Below, piece by piece: positions 1 to 13,100 of a DNA stretch of 64,000 nucleotides. The DNA is from Meconema thalassinum. Its lineage: Eukaryota; Arthropoda; Insecta; Orthoptera; Tettigoniidae. The notes under the pieces are model-generated. The model was given only the letters and a program-made list of their open reading frames with translations, was not told where the DNA came from and searched no databases. The stretch is taken from assembly GCA_946902985.2 (NCBI GenBank), contig OX336389.2, positions 1,007,779,441-1,007,843,440 on the forward strand, read 5' to 3'. Numbering within the stretch: position 1 is the stretch's first letter; each line of letters opens with the position of its first letter. The position numbers were made by a program, and so were the translations under genes.

Positions 1-2467
1 TATCAATAGATTTATTTTTATTAAATAGGAAGAATCAAGGAAGACAGGATCTTGCCTAACCGTTATGTTAGAGAAATGATAAAGCAAAAAACAAATCTTT
101 AATTTATTTAACAATGTAAAAGGAAGTAGTTTTTGTAACAAATATATAATTTTGATTTTTTATAAACAATTGGGGTCGCAGACCTCCGAAAACATCTAAA
201 GCTTGCGCCAGGCAATTGATAATTCTTTTGGTTTTAAACCTTTTATATGCTTTAAAATCTTCGTAAGATTTTGAAATGGCTAAGATGAATAAATGAAAAA
301 TTTAAAGATAACTGACGTAATTAAAGTTAAACAATAAATCAAGTACAAGGTGTGTACTTTAAGGATTTCCAGATAAGTATCTTAGAAATAATAACAACTT
401 CGAAAGCAACAACAAAAACACAGGAAGAAATGAAATAGAAATTTCTATAACTTCTTGTATTAATACTGAACTACGTTTAATGATTATACCTAGGAGATTA
501 TGCAAATAGGGCAGGTCACTTATTGTGAAACCTGAAGAGAACAATTGAAAGGAAGTTTCTAGAACTCCTATGTTTAAGTAGGGATCACGAGAAAAATGAG
601 GCAAGTTTCCCTTTCGTGAAACCTAGAGATAACTCACTTTTGAGTAGAAAGAATTGGATTCCCTCATTAGAAGGGAGAAACAATATAATTTAAGGCGTGT
701 ACTAGACACGAAGTTTTAGGGACATTAATTCGTTATACATGGAGCAAATAAGGGAGGGCACTTATGTAGAGTGACACCTCGTTGAAAAAAGACCTAAAGT
801 AACAATTTTATTAATTTATTTTATTTGTAAAGGGTTTGGGAAAGATCAAATGGGATTGTGGAAAAGTGTTCATGGCCGTATTTATTGTACTCGGACGAGC
901 GCGACGCGGATGAAAAGTTGAACAGGCACTGTTTTCACTATAGTCAGTTGATATAGTTGAAAAGTTCACTGTAGTAGCACAAAAAGTTGATGGCAAAGAA
1001 AGTTACTGCAATGGTGGAAAATAACTAGTTACACTAGATTAGCGAGAGTCTATTGCTTGAGAAACTTGTAGGTTATAGTTGAATGCACCAGAAAAATCCC
1101 AACGGAGGAAGAAAAATTTGATATTGATTGGCAGATCATAAGGAAGATTCCTTAGTTTGAAAAAGTATTCCCATATGTGAGTGGAAAATACATGACAGTA
1201 TAACTGGTAGATAGAGTGCAGGTTCTGGAAGGTTCCAGAGCAATGATGACTTGTTTAAATTGGGTAGAGAATCCCTCGGCGGAAAACTAGGTTATATAGA
1301 CAGTGGGTATTTTAGAAATATCCCTCGATGTGAGATAGTATCTCAGAAAATCTTTCATTTTGAAAGTTAGACTTGATAGTTTGAGTTTGATCACGAAGAT
1401 CTCTTGAAAGCAGTTATTATCACATAGCAACTTTCACTGTCTATAAAATCCAAATAAAAGCATTAAGCCTTTTAAAAGCGATGAGAATGTGGTTAAAACA
1501 TGAAGTCGGTACTTATCTTTGCTTCATGAAGAAGGTGATGTTGCTGTTGACGGTTGGTTCTAAAACTTGAACATGGCGTCGAGTTTAAAAGTTTGCCTCT
1601 AGAGTCGAGGAGGCGAGCTTTAGTTAAGCTCTAACTGACTGGGTTGACTTCCGATGTACAAGTGAAGGCTGCTAGACGCAGAGAAAGTACACTGGCCTAG
1701 ACGGCATGTCCAACAAGAAATTGAGTGCACTTGAGAGGGTGAGCGGTTGCTCACGACACGGAGACAAGTCGAGACGAAGTGTAGAAGTGAAGCAACCGAG
1801 CGAGCGGGCTGCGCGCGCGGAGAAGCGAGAAGAAGGAGGAGGCGAGAAGAGGGGGAAGCGGGCGAGTAAGGGGAGGAAACAAAGAGGTTATACATAAACA
1901 TGAAAAAATTTACAAATACAAAATTCTTCTTGGAGCGGTGTCTTCACGGAGTAGTGGGTTGGTGAAGAACACGACGCCCTGCGGATTAATGTAGAAGTCT
2001 TCATGGCTTGAAGCAATGGAAGTTCGGAAGGCAGCGATGGGACGCTGTCAGGCTGGTTCAGCGGAATATGCGTTTCTGTAAAAAACTGACAGAAAAATGA
2101 ACAAATGCACGGGGCACACAGGAGGTAACAGTTCGATGTTGGTGTGTGAGGGAAAGAAATGTAAATAAATGGACTGATATAAAGTAATGAAGAACAGCAA
2201 AAGCTAATTCTTTCTTTCCGTGTATTTCCAAAAATACACCAGGGGGCACGTGCCAGCTAGGCCTAGGTCAGTTTTATGGCTTTATGGGCTCAAAGCTCTT
2301 TACTCTTGGAGGTAGCTATACATCACACCATTAGCAACATCCAGCGTGTCTCATACAGACTCCTCCACTCAACAAAGTGTCTGCTCTTGTTCCCACGCCT
2401 TGACTCTCAGGAACAGTTTAAGTACAGCATGATAATTACGTCCATGTAATGTGATGTTTTATTTCAG
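1..2467. other. Non-coding stretch upstream of the first visible GH1 exon
   Basis: AT-rich sequence with only short chance ORFs. A purine-rich patch lies at about 1700-1880. I found no conserved protein, tRNA-like box or recognisable transposon here. Because 2468 is preceded by a splice acceptor, at least the right-hand part must be intron of the GH1 gene, whose earlier exons lie outside the window. Confidence 0.6.
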
Positions 2468-2602
2468 GTGGTGCCATGGGGACTGAGGAAGATACTCAAG
2501 TACATCAAGGATAAATACAACAATCCTCCTGTACTTATTACGGAAAATGGCTACTCGGACGAAGGACAACTTAACGACTATGGCCGAATTGAATTTTACT
2601 CG
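2468..2602 (+). CDS. GH1 beta-glucosidase/myrosinase-like gene, antepenultimate coding exon (catalytic nucleophile)
   Basis: This internal exon encodes 45 residues of a glycoside hydrolase family 1 enzyme. Such enzymes hydrolyse beta-glycosidic bonds with retention of configuration and are usually secreted in the insect gut or saliva. The peptide contains [20 protein letters not shown] and [11 protein letters not shown]. The Glu of ITENG (exon residue 26) is the family's catalytic nucleophile. The exon is bounded by ATTTCAG at 2461-2467 and by GGTAAGA after 2602, with phase 0 at both ends. It joins in frame to the exon at 4440, where GH1 proteins continue with [10 protein letters not shown]. 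The N-terminal two thirds of the enzyme, including the acid/base NEP motif, must lie upstream of the window. Whether the substrate is a beta-glucoside, a glucosinolate or something else cannot be told from this part. Confidence 0.93.
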
Positions 2603-3244
2603 GTAAGATATAGAGGGTATTCATTGCTACTCTTGTATTTTGCATCAACACTGTACAATAAGAATCTATGTAAATAGAAGCAATACTAGTTTCTGCGCAC
2701 TGTATTCAATGTGAAATCCTTTTCACTTTCATCAGCGTGGTCTGATACATGGCACATCTATATCATTAAGTTTCGTTTGAATTGTGCTATTACATCTTGA
2801 ATAATTGATTTTTTAAGTTTTAACAGTACGCCTCGCCGCCATCCTGAACGTATGATGTCGGCGTTCTTGTGCCTTTTGCATACAAAGCCACATATGAGGT
2901 TCCTCTATTTTACTACGTTTCGCTATTGTAGCTCTAAAACAGAGAGAGTTATTTGGCCTAATAGCCAAGGTGTCAAAAGCTTAAATGTAGCAACTCATTT
3001 TCAAACGTGTCTCACAGCTAGCTAATCTCACACATTTGCTGTTGTTGTTTTGTTTAATCTATTAAGGGTGTGTGATTCAAGAGTCAACTTGAAGGAAAAA
3101 AAACAGCTGACATAAGTACAGTGTACCACAGTTCAGGTTCTGCTTTACTTGAGAAACACTTGCCATGTTTTACCTTGAATATGATCGACATTAATTGTGT
3201 GAATGTTTCAAATTCTTTATAGAAATCCAATTGAAATGTAATGT

Positions 3245-3380
3245 TTCTCAGTTGGTCAACACGATTGTATCAAATTTTAATGGGTGTTCTCCTAATCCTG
3301 AAAAAAGTACATGAAATTAAGAAATACACTTGGATGACCAGTTTCAATCGACGAGCGATCATCATCAGATCACTTATACG
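3245..3380 (-). mobile_element. Penelope-like element terminus with hammerhead-like motif (copy a)
   Basis: Relic of the same terminus found at 40043-40190 and 21655-21840. It shares the TTGGTCAACAC end, the CTAATCCTGAAA stretch and the block at 3331-3372. Read on the minus strand, that block gives CTGATGA, a 5-bp stem (GATCG with CGATT), GAAA, then CTGGTC. No ORF remains. It is assigned to Penelope-like elements because the 40-kb copy lies directly downstream of a GIY-YIG coding region. Confidence 0.6.
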
Positions 3381-3754
3381 TAGGTTATTGCTGGACGTAC
3401 ATAGACAGAAATGCGGAGGAAAGGTCATGGAGGACAAGAGATAACGAGACAACACAGGAACGTCCTTCCAGTTCTGTGAGAGGAGCTGCACGGGAACGTT
3501 GCCACACATCGCTCAATCAGCTAAGTTCACAATTTACTCCAATCTGACCATTTAATAACAATCACATAATCACATTTTGCAAGCAAACTTGAAGGTCAAT
3601 CACCACTGTCAATATCTTAACAAATAACATATAACTAACAAATCTTGACTAGTTGTGCTGGTTTAATAACTACTACAACTAAATATGTGTAGGACTATAT
3701 ATTGTAAATGGCATGACCCATACTTGTAGACTTAGACTTAATAGCCTAAGTGCG

Positions 3755-3885
3755 AGGGATCTGATGATGATCGCTTGACGATTGAAATTGGTCATGCAAG
3801 TAGAGAGAGCTTTGAAGTTATTTTTCAGTGTTGTCTTATTGACAATTAGGCCTAAAATTGCAACTATCAGTCGGTCAACACAAAA
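3755..3885 (+). mobile_element. Penelope-like element terminus with hammerhead-like motif (copy b)
   Basis: Plus-strand copy of the same terminus, in inverted orientation to copy a about 380 bp away. CTGATGA is at 3761-3767, the GATCG/CGATT stem follows, then GAAATTGGTC. It ends near GTTGACCGACTGAT read in reverse at about 3866-3880 (plus-strand text ATCAGTCGGTCAACAC). Non-coding. Confidence 0.55.
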
Positions 3886-4439
3886 CAATTCCAATTACTG
3901 GAATATGTAAAAAATAACCTGAAATAAATTACATGTGATTAAGATGTATATTGCTTCGGACTATTGAAGAGGAAGAAGAAGAAGAAAACTAACTTCTTTC
4001 TGCGTTCCGGCTGTACTCCTCCAGCAATCAGCCAAGTTGTTGCATGAAATATTTCAGTTTCAATCATTCATTATCCCTAAAACTCGGTGCATTAGACGTA
4101 AGCCTCAGAGTTCCTTTATGTAGCCCCAGAGTTCCTATATGTAATCTGAGCTCCCATCGTTTATTTTAAGTTCTCAATCCATTATCTAAAATACAATAGC
4201 TACGTTGCTCATTATGTATAACTGAGATGAAATAATTCACTATCTGATTGGTAACTCCACAAATATATTCTTAGACTACTTGATAAATAAAATGTGAATT
4301 GGCAAATTGAACAGTCTTTTGTGCCAGCTATATACAGTAGCACAGCATGTACATTATACAGACAAAGCGTGTATCGATATATTCAATGACCTGGACTGTC
4401 TGTAAAATTCTGTCCTGTTAATGTTTTTATTCGCTGCAG

Positions 4440-4546
4440 GGTTACATAAGTGAGATGCTTAAGGCTATCAACGTGGATGGCTGCAATGTGATTGGCTACA
4501 CTGCATGGAGTCTTCTAGACAACTTCGAATGGACTCAGGGCTACAC
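4440..4546 (+). CDS. GH1 beta-glucosidase/myrosinase-like gene, penultimate coding exon (glycone-binding motif)
   Basis: The exon encodes [20 protein letters not shown] followed by [15 protein letters not shown] and two bases of a final codon. WSLLDNFEW is the conserved GH1 segment that lines the -1 subsite and contacts the sugar hydroxyls. The acceptor is TCGCTGCAG ending at 4439 and the donor is GTAAGT at 4547. Entry is phase 0. Exit is phase 2, with AC left over that is completed by the G at 52520 to make ACG (Thr), giving GYT-KKFGLYYVD. That phase match across 48 kb is the main proof that the three exons form one gene. Confidence 0.93.
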
Positions 4547-4590
4547 GTAAGTAAATTGAATTTACTTGAATACGTTAAATTGAATTCTTT

Positions 4591-4624
<34 letters not shown>
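4591..4624. repeat. (TAA)n microsatellite
   Basis: About eleven TAA/AAT units directly downstream of the GH1 donor region. A similar run is at 5606-5641. Confidence 0.9.
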
Positions 4625-4627
<3 letters not shown>

Positions 4628-5603
4628 GCTATCGAATTATCAATATCTTACCTGCACATGCTTCTTTAAGTTCGCTGTGGAGTTGCGACTGCTCTGTATT
4701 ATTTTTCCAACTGTGCTCACTTTTCATCCGATATTAAGAAATTAAATATACTGGTGTGTAATGGCTCCATAACAATGGCACAACTCTAGACACAAACAGG
4801 GTTTAATTTCAATCTCACCAGAGAATTAATACCTCAGGAATGATTTTTACAAGACATTTGGCGTACAACATAAAATATGGGAGAGATTCCCCACCCCAAA
4901 CCTTTTAAACAGATCGGAAGTAAGTAATAAAATGTTGCATTGTTCTTAGTTGTAGAAAATGTTTTTCTCAGAATTGACTCCAGGAACATGTCTGAAATAT
5001 AGCTGCTACAGGTGCTGTTTGGCACGTTATATCGAAAATGGTTCATAAACTCAGATTGAGGGTCGGACCTAATCTATTACAGACCTTTTAGATAGGCCAA
5101 ATGTGCAGCACAGAAGTTTGTGGGAAGTTTTCTATTCTCAGGTCTTCAAGTAAATTGTCTACACAGAGACATGTCAGAATTATTGCGGTTCAAGGAGCAC
5201 TTGGAACGTTTAAGGCACAACTGCTGGGAACAGATAGGCGCAGGTACTTGATCCTTTCAAAACCATCATAAACTCACGGTTCGTTTATGGTTATTGTTTG
5301 TGTTGAAGATGGGAGATGGAATGGTTCATAATGGAAGGTTGTTGGTTCCATTCCCACGTGCTATTCACAACTGATTGTTCCATCTTGAAAAAGTGACGAG
5401 CATTTTCGCTACTCTTAAAAGTAACGGCGTTACAGTTACTTATTTTAAAAAGTAACGCCATTATTCCCAACGCTTGTAGCCTATAAGTTATACAAATTGA
5501 ATGTAGAAAGTATCTTAATTGTATGCATTTCCCGATTGTTATGAACAGGGATATGCACAGGAATTACACTTTATATTTCACTCTGGAGCAGGAATAGGCC
5601 TAT

Positions 5604-5605
<2 letters not shown>

Positions 5606-5641
<36 letters not shown>
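5606..5641. repeat. (TAA)n microsatellite
   Basis: About twelve AAT/TAA units, interrupted by CC at its right edge. Confidence 0.9.
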
Positions 5642-5854
5642 CTTCCGAATGAAACATTTAATTTTATTCCATTCGGAATGAAACTGTGAATAAAACATAT
5701 AATTTCAATCTAGCACAAAACAAATAATTCTATTTTAGTGGGAGTGAAAGTAAAACCATGAATCATCACCACACTAGAAATGCACGTAGTAGAATATTAC
5801 ACATCTTTTATTAATGCAACCAATGGCCATTTATTTTCTTTTGGAAAATCGGTC

Positions 5855-6001
5855 GTGGACGAACCAATTGAAAGGAACTGTCCTGGCATTTGCCTGGTGG
5901 TGAAAATGGGAAACCACGAAAACAATTTTCAGGACGGCCGAGGACTCGAACCCACGCGAGCCACGAGGTAGCGCGTTAAAGCTCTCTGCCACTGCGGCCG
6001 G
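5855..6001 (-). repeat. tRNA-derived SINE fragment, family 1
   Basis: Read on the minus strand it starts with a tRNA-like head (GGCCGCAGTGGCAGAGAGC). A Pol III B box, GGGTTCGAGTCC, follows. The body (GGTTTCCCATTTTCACCACC and GGCAAATGCCAGGACAG) is shared with the better copy at 17383-17605. It is non-coding and probably dispersed by a non-LTR element. Confidence 0.75.
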
Positions 6002-9000
6002 TATGTAGAAGTATATTTAGTCTCGGTTAGTTATAGCCACTCTTATAAAGACGCATCTTTCAGTGATGTGTTTCAAAAATTAATTTTAGGGAAAGTCATA
6101 TATATTGTACCCTTGGAAAGAAGCATTTGAAGAGACTCTGTTTTTGGGGTCATGATCGGTTCTTGTACTAAAGTGTTTTAGGGGAATGATTGCTTCCAAC
6201 AAAGTCCAGGATTCATAGGGTTAACAAAATTAAGAATGACGTAAAAACACAGTTTAAATAACAAACATTTAATAACTGAATCAATAATAACAATAAACAA
6301 AACAAATCCACCCTGAATTCACCCAAGAAATGATTCCCAAAAATACAGTAACACTGACTGAATCAGAATTTCAGTCCATAATACCTCAGCCTAAACAGCT
6401 GTGTCAAATAACGGTGAATTGAAATATCACCTATAAAAATAAAATATTTATGTGTCGTGTACGAGGGTAGATAAGCTATCAAGTAATGAGTACTAATTGA
6501 CGAGAATCCGCTTCCAAACGACCATTCGATAAGTCGCGAATTCCGGTTCTGCGGATCAAAGTTACGGCATATGGGAACACAATACAAGAAATGGCTAACA
6601 CTGAAATAATAAACACTGACATACCTTAGCCCTTACAAAATTATCACAAATAATACACGGATGTATTCTAATACAAACAGCTGCCGAACTCCGGACTTAT
6701 GCTGGCAAATCTAGTGGTGTAATCACGTGACATACAAGAACACAGGTTGACCGTTGTCAACATAAATTTACATAATGAAATTTGGCTTCACAAAATTCCA
6801 AAGCAACAACAACAACAAAATAGTTACACGTCCAGAAACTGGCGTACAACAAAAACATGAATAAGCAATGAGTTAATAATCATGGCATGAGAACAGTAGG
6901 AATACAGCGTGAATAACACCCCAATTAGACTGCATCAAATTATAATCATTCAGGCTTTAAAATGAAACTCTAACGAAACAAGGAAAGCAGTTCTACAGTC
7001 AGCTGCTAATGAGCTTATCTACCCTTCTGATCTTGTTGTCTGTCGGCCCGTTCATTCACTCCCTTCTCAAACATAACAGGTGAGTCACGATGGAAATTTA
7101 ACCGGGCTCGACCGAGCTCCACGAGTTCCGAAGACGTGCCTCCCAAAGGCTCCTGAAAACCCGTGCATATAAATTCATAACAACAACATACCGTATCTTG
7201 AAAGATCCACTCTGGGATATCAAGAACCAACATATATCCTGGCCAATTGTCCCTCAGGTGTCAATTGCCGGATAAGTGCGGCAGACAGGAGCAGAATCAC
7301 GTCTCTCCCCGCGAGCACTTTAAATACACACATATGACACACACCTGTAGTCAGCTCAATGACCTGCACGTACATCATATCAGAGTCCTATTGTTATCAA
7401 GATAAGTAGCAAATGAACCAAATGAAGTTAAAGACGGCAAAGCAAATGGCTTTCTGTATCCACAAATTGCAACAAGGCAATATCACAAATAAAATATAAC
7501 CAGCCTGAAAAACTATAATTTCAATAGACAAATAAGAAATTTCCCCAAATCTGACATTGCGTTAGTTTTACTTCAAGATTCACTTATCACCGCAATCCTA
7601 GTCTCTCGGCCTTGCAAATCACTCGGTTGCACGTGAATTGCATGCGCTCCAAGTGTCATAAAATCACGTACACTACATAAAACAAGAATAAAATCTACAC
7701 ATTATATTCACATAAATTGTCACGCTATGCCCACGAAAAATAAGTATGTCAGCACACAAAAGACACAAGAATTTACATTTACAAAACAGGCAAAACAAAA
7801 ATTTACAAGAACTTCCCATATTACACGTAACCAGACCCGTCCCAAAATTAAATAAATGTCATTTTTGTACTCATCACTTAGCAGCTCGTCATTTGTCACG
7901 GGTATCGCCTACCATCGTACCAATTGGCAGTCTATCATTGACATCATGGTATTCGTTGAAATAGATGGCTTCCTTCCTTCAATGGTAATGGACATCATCT
8001 TGCTGTTATAAGAACATATTAATTATTAACATACGCTTTATATCTGCTAGCTAACTGCTGTGATTTCGACTACTTAGTTCATCGAAAAAGTCCTATAGCA
8101 GTTCGTAGACTGGCCCTAAGTGCTGTGGTCTCATAACCACCCAACAATCACTGAATTTACTGTAACGCTTCAGGTGCATCGCACACAACTGGAATTAAAG
8201 TACAAAATAATACAAGTGTTCAGCATCGCACAGATGCGCAAACTTTTAAGTCAGAAATAACAAGTGCCCTCACTGACATGCAGAATGAAACTCAAATTTT
8301 CGCGTCGAAAGACAATAATATTCACAATGGGAAAGAATGTCACACCGCACTCGTCGCATTTATACAAAATTTACACATAAACTGGAGAAGGGGTAATTGG
8401 CTCGGCTATAATCCAAAGCACTAAGGCTACTAACATGAGTGACCCCTCAAATAGATCGTGGCTTATATCATATCATGAATTTAAATGCGTGCAAGGAAAT
8501 CGATCGTACTGTTCTCATTAAATTGATTGCCGCCAAATTCAATTTCCCGCCGTACACTGGCGTCATATATTCTTATTGGCTGGTCATCCTGTGCATTTTG
8601 CTCGTACACTGCGAAACTCCGCCTATGGGCGTGGTCAAAACCTCGCTTCTTCTCTCTCCCTGTCTTCGAGCTACTGGACAATGAAAATATCTGCTCCATG
8701 CGTCACGGCTTGGTGACGCTCTTTCAAGTTCACCACCTGCCTCAAACGGTACTTTTTCTGTAGCAAGAACAGATGTCAGAAATAGTTTCATAGCCCATCC
8801 TTTTGTTTCATGGAATAAGGAAGCGACCCTGCGTCTCCACTTACCTACCTACCTGAATCTTGGGAATGTGGCAAACTTTGTCCTCAACTGTGCTAGTATT
8901 TCATGCAACAATATTAAAATATAGAAGCATTAATATGGGGACCAATATTAAGGGTTCAATATGCAACCTATGAATAATACGCAAAAAGAAAAATTATGTA

Positions 9001-9730
9001 TCAGAATTTTAAAACTTAAATACATAAAAATCAATAATACACGAATACACACATAGGCTACGCCATCTACAGTATAATTCATAAATGCAACATTGAAATC
9101 TAAATACCAGCATATTTCATTCATCATACTAAATTTATATTTCAACTGTCGCTGCAATATACTGTAATCAATAGACACCGACTAGCAGGCATTTATCTTT
9201 AGAAGGTAGAGCCATCTATAATTGGGGAAAACTACACTACGCAAACATATGCCAGAATATTGTACTCATAACATCGGTCCACTATACAAATTTTCTCTCT
9301 GATCTTCTTACCCTACTGGACTTCATTGAAGCGCTTCTAATTGCAGAATTAAATTGATTTAATCTTTCAGGTAATGCATTTAACTGGATTAATTCTCATT
9401 TAAATGAAAGTTTGCAAGGAGTTGCATGGAATCAGACTATGTCATTAAGATATACTGTAAGTCTATTTTTCGCGTTCATAAATGACATATTCATCATTCC
9501 ACCTACTCTATTCATACGACCTACAGTACAATTACAGTATATTGTACCCAGATCGCTTACACGTCAGTGACATACTGACGTCATTATTTAAGACGAACAG
9601 ACGTTGGTCTACATTGGCTTTGGAGCGGCTGATTTTGAATCGCGCGCTGGGAGACTTCGAGTATTGAGGGAGGTATTGACGCAGGGGCTTGTGACGTGGA
9701 GCTGTGACGTGCACACTGGCCTACGTAACA
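6002..9730. other. Non-coding intron sequence, nothing recognised
   Basis: AT-rich intron sequence with only short chance ORFs on both strands. I searched for RT, transposase, integrase and tRNA-like motifs by eye and found none. Confidence 0.5.
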
Positions 9731-9732
9731 GA

Positions 9733-9903
9733 ATGAAGTTTTTAGAATTTCCTGTAGACGATGGATTTGAACTTTGAAAAGTAGCACAGCTTTCTGGCTA
9801 TTAAATTTGAAGAAGATGGAGCTATCAAGCATGGAAACCCGTTCAGTAGGAGCTGAGATACGGATTAGAATGTTCTAGACGTTTTACCGCTGCAGGTATA
9901 AAT
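9733..9903 (+). promoter_or_regulatory. Possible heat-shock-type promoter remnant (HSE-like repeats plus TATA box)
   Basis: GAATGTTCTAGAC at 9868-9880 matches the alternating nGAAnnTTCnnGAn pattern of heat-shock elements. A weaker TTTTTAGAATTTCC lies at about 9738-9751. TATAAAT stands at 9897-9903, 16 bases after the first element. The copia element inserted 53 bases further on, so any transcript start and leader would have been split. No heat-shock protein coding sequence was recognised downstream, so this may be a retained promoter fragment or chance. Confidence 0.3.
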
Positions 9904-9951
9904 GGCGCAAGCAACTCTAGAAAGACATGTACTTCTACCGAGCAACTGCTC

Positions 9952-9956
9952 ATGTG
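9952..9956. repeat. Copia target-site duplication, left copy (ATGTG)
   Basis: ATGTG immediately precedes the left LTR and recurs exactly at 14461-14465 after the right LTR. A 5-bp duplication is the usual size for copia integrase. Confidence 0.9.
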
Positions 9957-10163
9957 TGAAGGATTACGAGGCACACAGGCAATTGGAATGGAACACACGT
10001 TTAATGTACTTGACATTTACTACAACAGAACTGAAGGCACAAGGTGATACAACATTCTTTTTATACACACCATTACCATAAAACAAAAGAGAAACATATC
10101 TCTATGGACCAGGTTTATAATTAACAGTGTGACCAACGCAAACCATGGTCACATATTTCAACA
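9957..10163 (-). repeat. Copia 3' LTR
   Basis: 207 bp, TGAAGGATTACG...ATTTCAACA on the plus strand. It is the 3' LTR because the element is on the minus strand. The polypurine tract (TTTAAGGAGGTG on the minus strand) abuts it at about 10164-10177. Confidence 0.95.
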
Positions 10164-10170
10164 CACCTCC

Positions 10171-13100
10171 TTAAACCTGTGGGAGTAGAGGACATGATTT
10201 AAGACCCAAGTCTTTACAAAAATAAATATGCTTAGGCTTAGGAAGAGGCTTTGTTAGGATGTCTGCACACATTTTTGAAGTCTCCTCATATTTGATGCAT
10301 ATGACTTTAGAATCCAAAGCATCTCTAACATAGTGATATTTAGTGTCAATATGTTTGGTCCTATTATGGTGGACTGGATTTTTTGCCAGTTTTTGAGCTG
10401 ATTGACCATCACTCAATAATATGATGGGTGACTTGAGATCTATAAAGTTAGACAAAACACGTTTCAACCAAACAGCTTCTCTTACACCTTCACTCAGTGC
10501 AACATATTCTGCTTCAGTAGATGATAAGGAAATGCATTTTTGCTTTTGAGCCCCCCCATGATACAGCACCACCTGCCATTTTGAACACAAAACCACTGTA
10601 TGATTTTCGGTCATTGCTATCATTAGCCCAGTCAGCATCAACAAATCCCATGAATTGACCTCCATTCTTGACATACTTAAGTGACAAGTCTTTTGTGCAA
10701 TTTAAATAACGCAGCACTCGCTTTGCAGCAGACCAGTGAGATTCATTGTAACAATGATTAAATTGACTGAGATATGATATCGCATAGCTTATATCTGGAC
10801 GCGTGCAAACACTTAAATACATGAGCGAACCTATGAGTTCTCTATAAGGAAGATCACTAGTTTCTGTATCAGAAACACCAAGATTTGGTTTGGTTTCCAA
10901 GGGAGTACCAATGGGACGTGCATCGTGCATACCATATTTCTTTGCAATCTCACTGATGTACTGCTCTTGGCTAAGATACATTGTACCATTCTTCTTATCT
11001 TGCCTTACTTTAATACCTAAAATATAAGAAATTGGCCCAAGATCTCGTACCTTAAATTCTTTATCAATACAGGTCTTCAATGACTTGATCTCAGACTCAT
11101 CATTATAAGCCACAATGAAATCATCCACATATAATGCAATAATTACCATACCTTGGGCTTGTTTCTTAAAGTACACACAGGGTTCATCAGCACAATTTTT
11201 GTAACCCAATTTGACAAGAACAGAGTGAGCTCGCTCATTCCACAAGCGAGAAGATTGTTTTAAGCCATAAATAGATTTTTTTAACTTGCAAACTTTATGC
11301 TCTGAACCTCTCTTGACAAAACTTTCTGGCTGATACATGTAGATCTCTTCATCTAACTTTCCATTGAGAAAAGCAGATTCAGCATCCCAATGTACCACCT
11401 TCAGATCTGTTTGGACAGCCAAGGCAAGCAGCATCCTTAACGTGCTGTGTCGAACAACAGGAGAGAAAGTTTCTGTAAAATCTACTCCGTACCTTTGGGT
11501 GAAGCCCCTGGCCACAAGTCTGGCTTTATACCTTTGAATGTTACCATTAGAGTCTCTTTTTACTTTGAAAACCCACTTACTACTGACAACATTCTTGCCC
11601 TGGGGTTTATCAACTAGATCCCATGTGTCATTTAACTGAAGTATCTCCATTTCTCTTTTCATAGCCTGCTCCCACTTAACTCTATCAGGCATGGACAGTG
11701 CCTCCTTAACTGTACTAGGTTCAGAGTCATCAGTGAGAGTCAAGTATGTCACATAGTCTGACATGTTTACAGGCTTTTGTTGGCGCCTAGGATACCTTTG
11801 ATTACCTTCGGCATCCCCCTCCATTGGCTCATTGACGATGGTGGCAGAGCCCACAGAATCACTGCAGTCTGAATCTGTTCCACTAGGGACATAGCTTAAA
11901 TCAGCTGAGTCAACAGTCTCAGCCACACCAGCACTGCTAATGGGCGATACGCTTTCAAGTTCCGAAATGCACTCTGCCCCATCCCCTGAGTTGTCGGGTT
12001 CTGGCTCACTGTCAGTGGGAACTGAGATCTGCAACATTGCAGGTTCATTAATCTGCAAGGATGGACCAACATTACCTTGAGACACATCAGACACCTCCTG
12101 GAACACATCTTCAAAGAACTGTGCATCCCTGGACTTAACAAGTTGATGAGTAACAGGATGCATGAATCTATAGGCTTTACTGTCCTCACAATAACCACAG
12201 AAAATGTGTTTTTCACTTTTAGGATCCAACTTGTTTCTCCTTTGATCAGGGACATGAACTTGTGCTACACAACCAAAAATTCTTAGATGCTCCATATTGA
12301 CCTTGTTACCAGTCCAGATCTCCTCTGGAACTTTACCTGGAATTTTTCTGGTTGGGGACCTGTTTACAAGATAGGCTGCTGTATTTATTGCTTCAGCCCA
12401 CATGCGTTTATCTACTTTAGACTCGCTCATCATGGCTCTACATTTATCAAGCAATGTTCTATTCATGCGTTCAGCTACACCATTCTGCTGTGGAGAATAG
12501 CTAGTTGTAGTTTGATGCTGAATACCTTCTGATTTAAGTAGCCTCTCAAAAGCTTTGCTACAAAATTCACCACCATTATCAGTGCGTAGGACCTTAATAG
12601 ATCTTTCACACTGATTCTCAACCTGTGCCTTGAAATCAATAAAGCAATCCAAAACATCACTTTTCTTAGCAAGGAAATACACAAAAACCTTTCTAGAATG
12701 ATCATCAATGAAGGTCAAGAAATAGCGAGCATTGCTCCAAGATGGAACTGGCATAGGCCCACATAAGTCTGAATGAATAAGATCTAGCTTATTTTTACAT
12801 ACAGTTTTACTCTTACTTGACTTAAATGGTTGTCTAGCTTGTTTACCTTCAGCACATGAAAAACAGTTTTTAAAACCATTATCTGAGAAATTAATTCCAT
12901 GAGTGAGACTATCTCTTAACAACTTCATACTGTGGTTGTTAAGAAGGCCTAGTCGTTTATGCCATAAATATTCTGAGTCCTCTGAACAAATATTAGCTTG
13001 ACCACTGAGAGCATTGACTTGGTAAACACCCCCCACATTACTCGCAGTCAGTGCTACATTACCTGTAGCAACAAAGTTTTCACTATCATAAACTTCACAA

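Larger units (their letters stand above)
2603..4439 (+). other. GH1 intron (1,837 bp)
   Basis: A GT...AG intron in phase 0 between two GH1 exons. The donor is GTAAGA at 2603 and the acceptor is CTGCAG ending at 4439. It contains a facing pair of Penelope-like element termini (about 3245-3380 on the minus strand, 3755-3885 on the plus strand). I see nothing else in it. Confidence 0.9.

Noticed and set aside
1706..1897. Basic 63-codon ORF in a purine-rich patch
   Set aside because: Low-complexity Lys/Arg/Glu composition from GA-rich sequence. No family resemblance or splice context.
11896..12708. Short ORFs within the copia interior
   Set aside because: Alternative-frame shadows of gag-pol.
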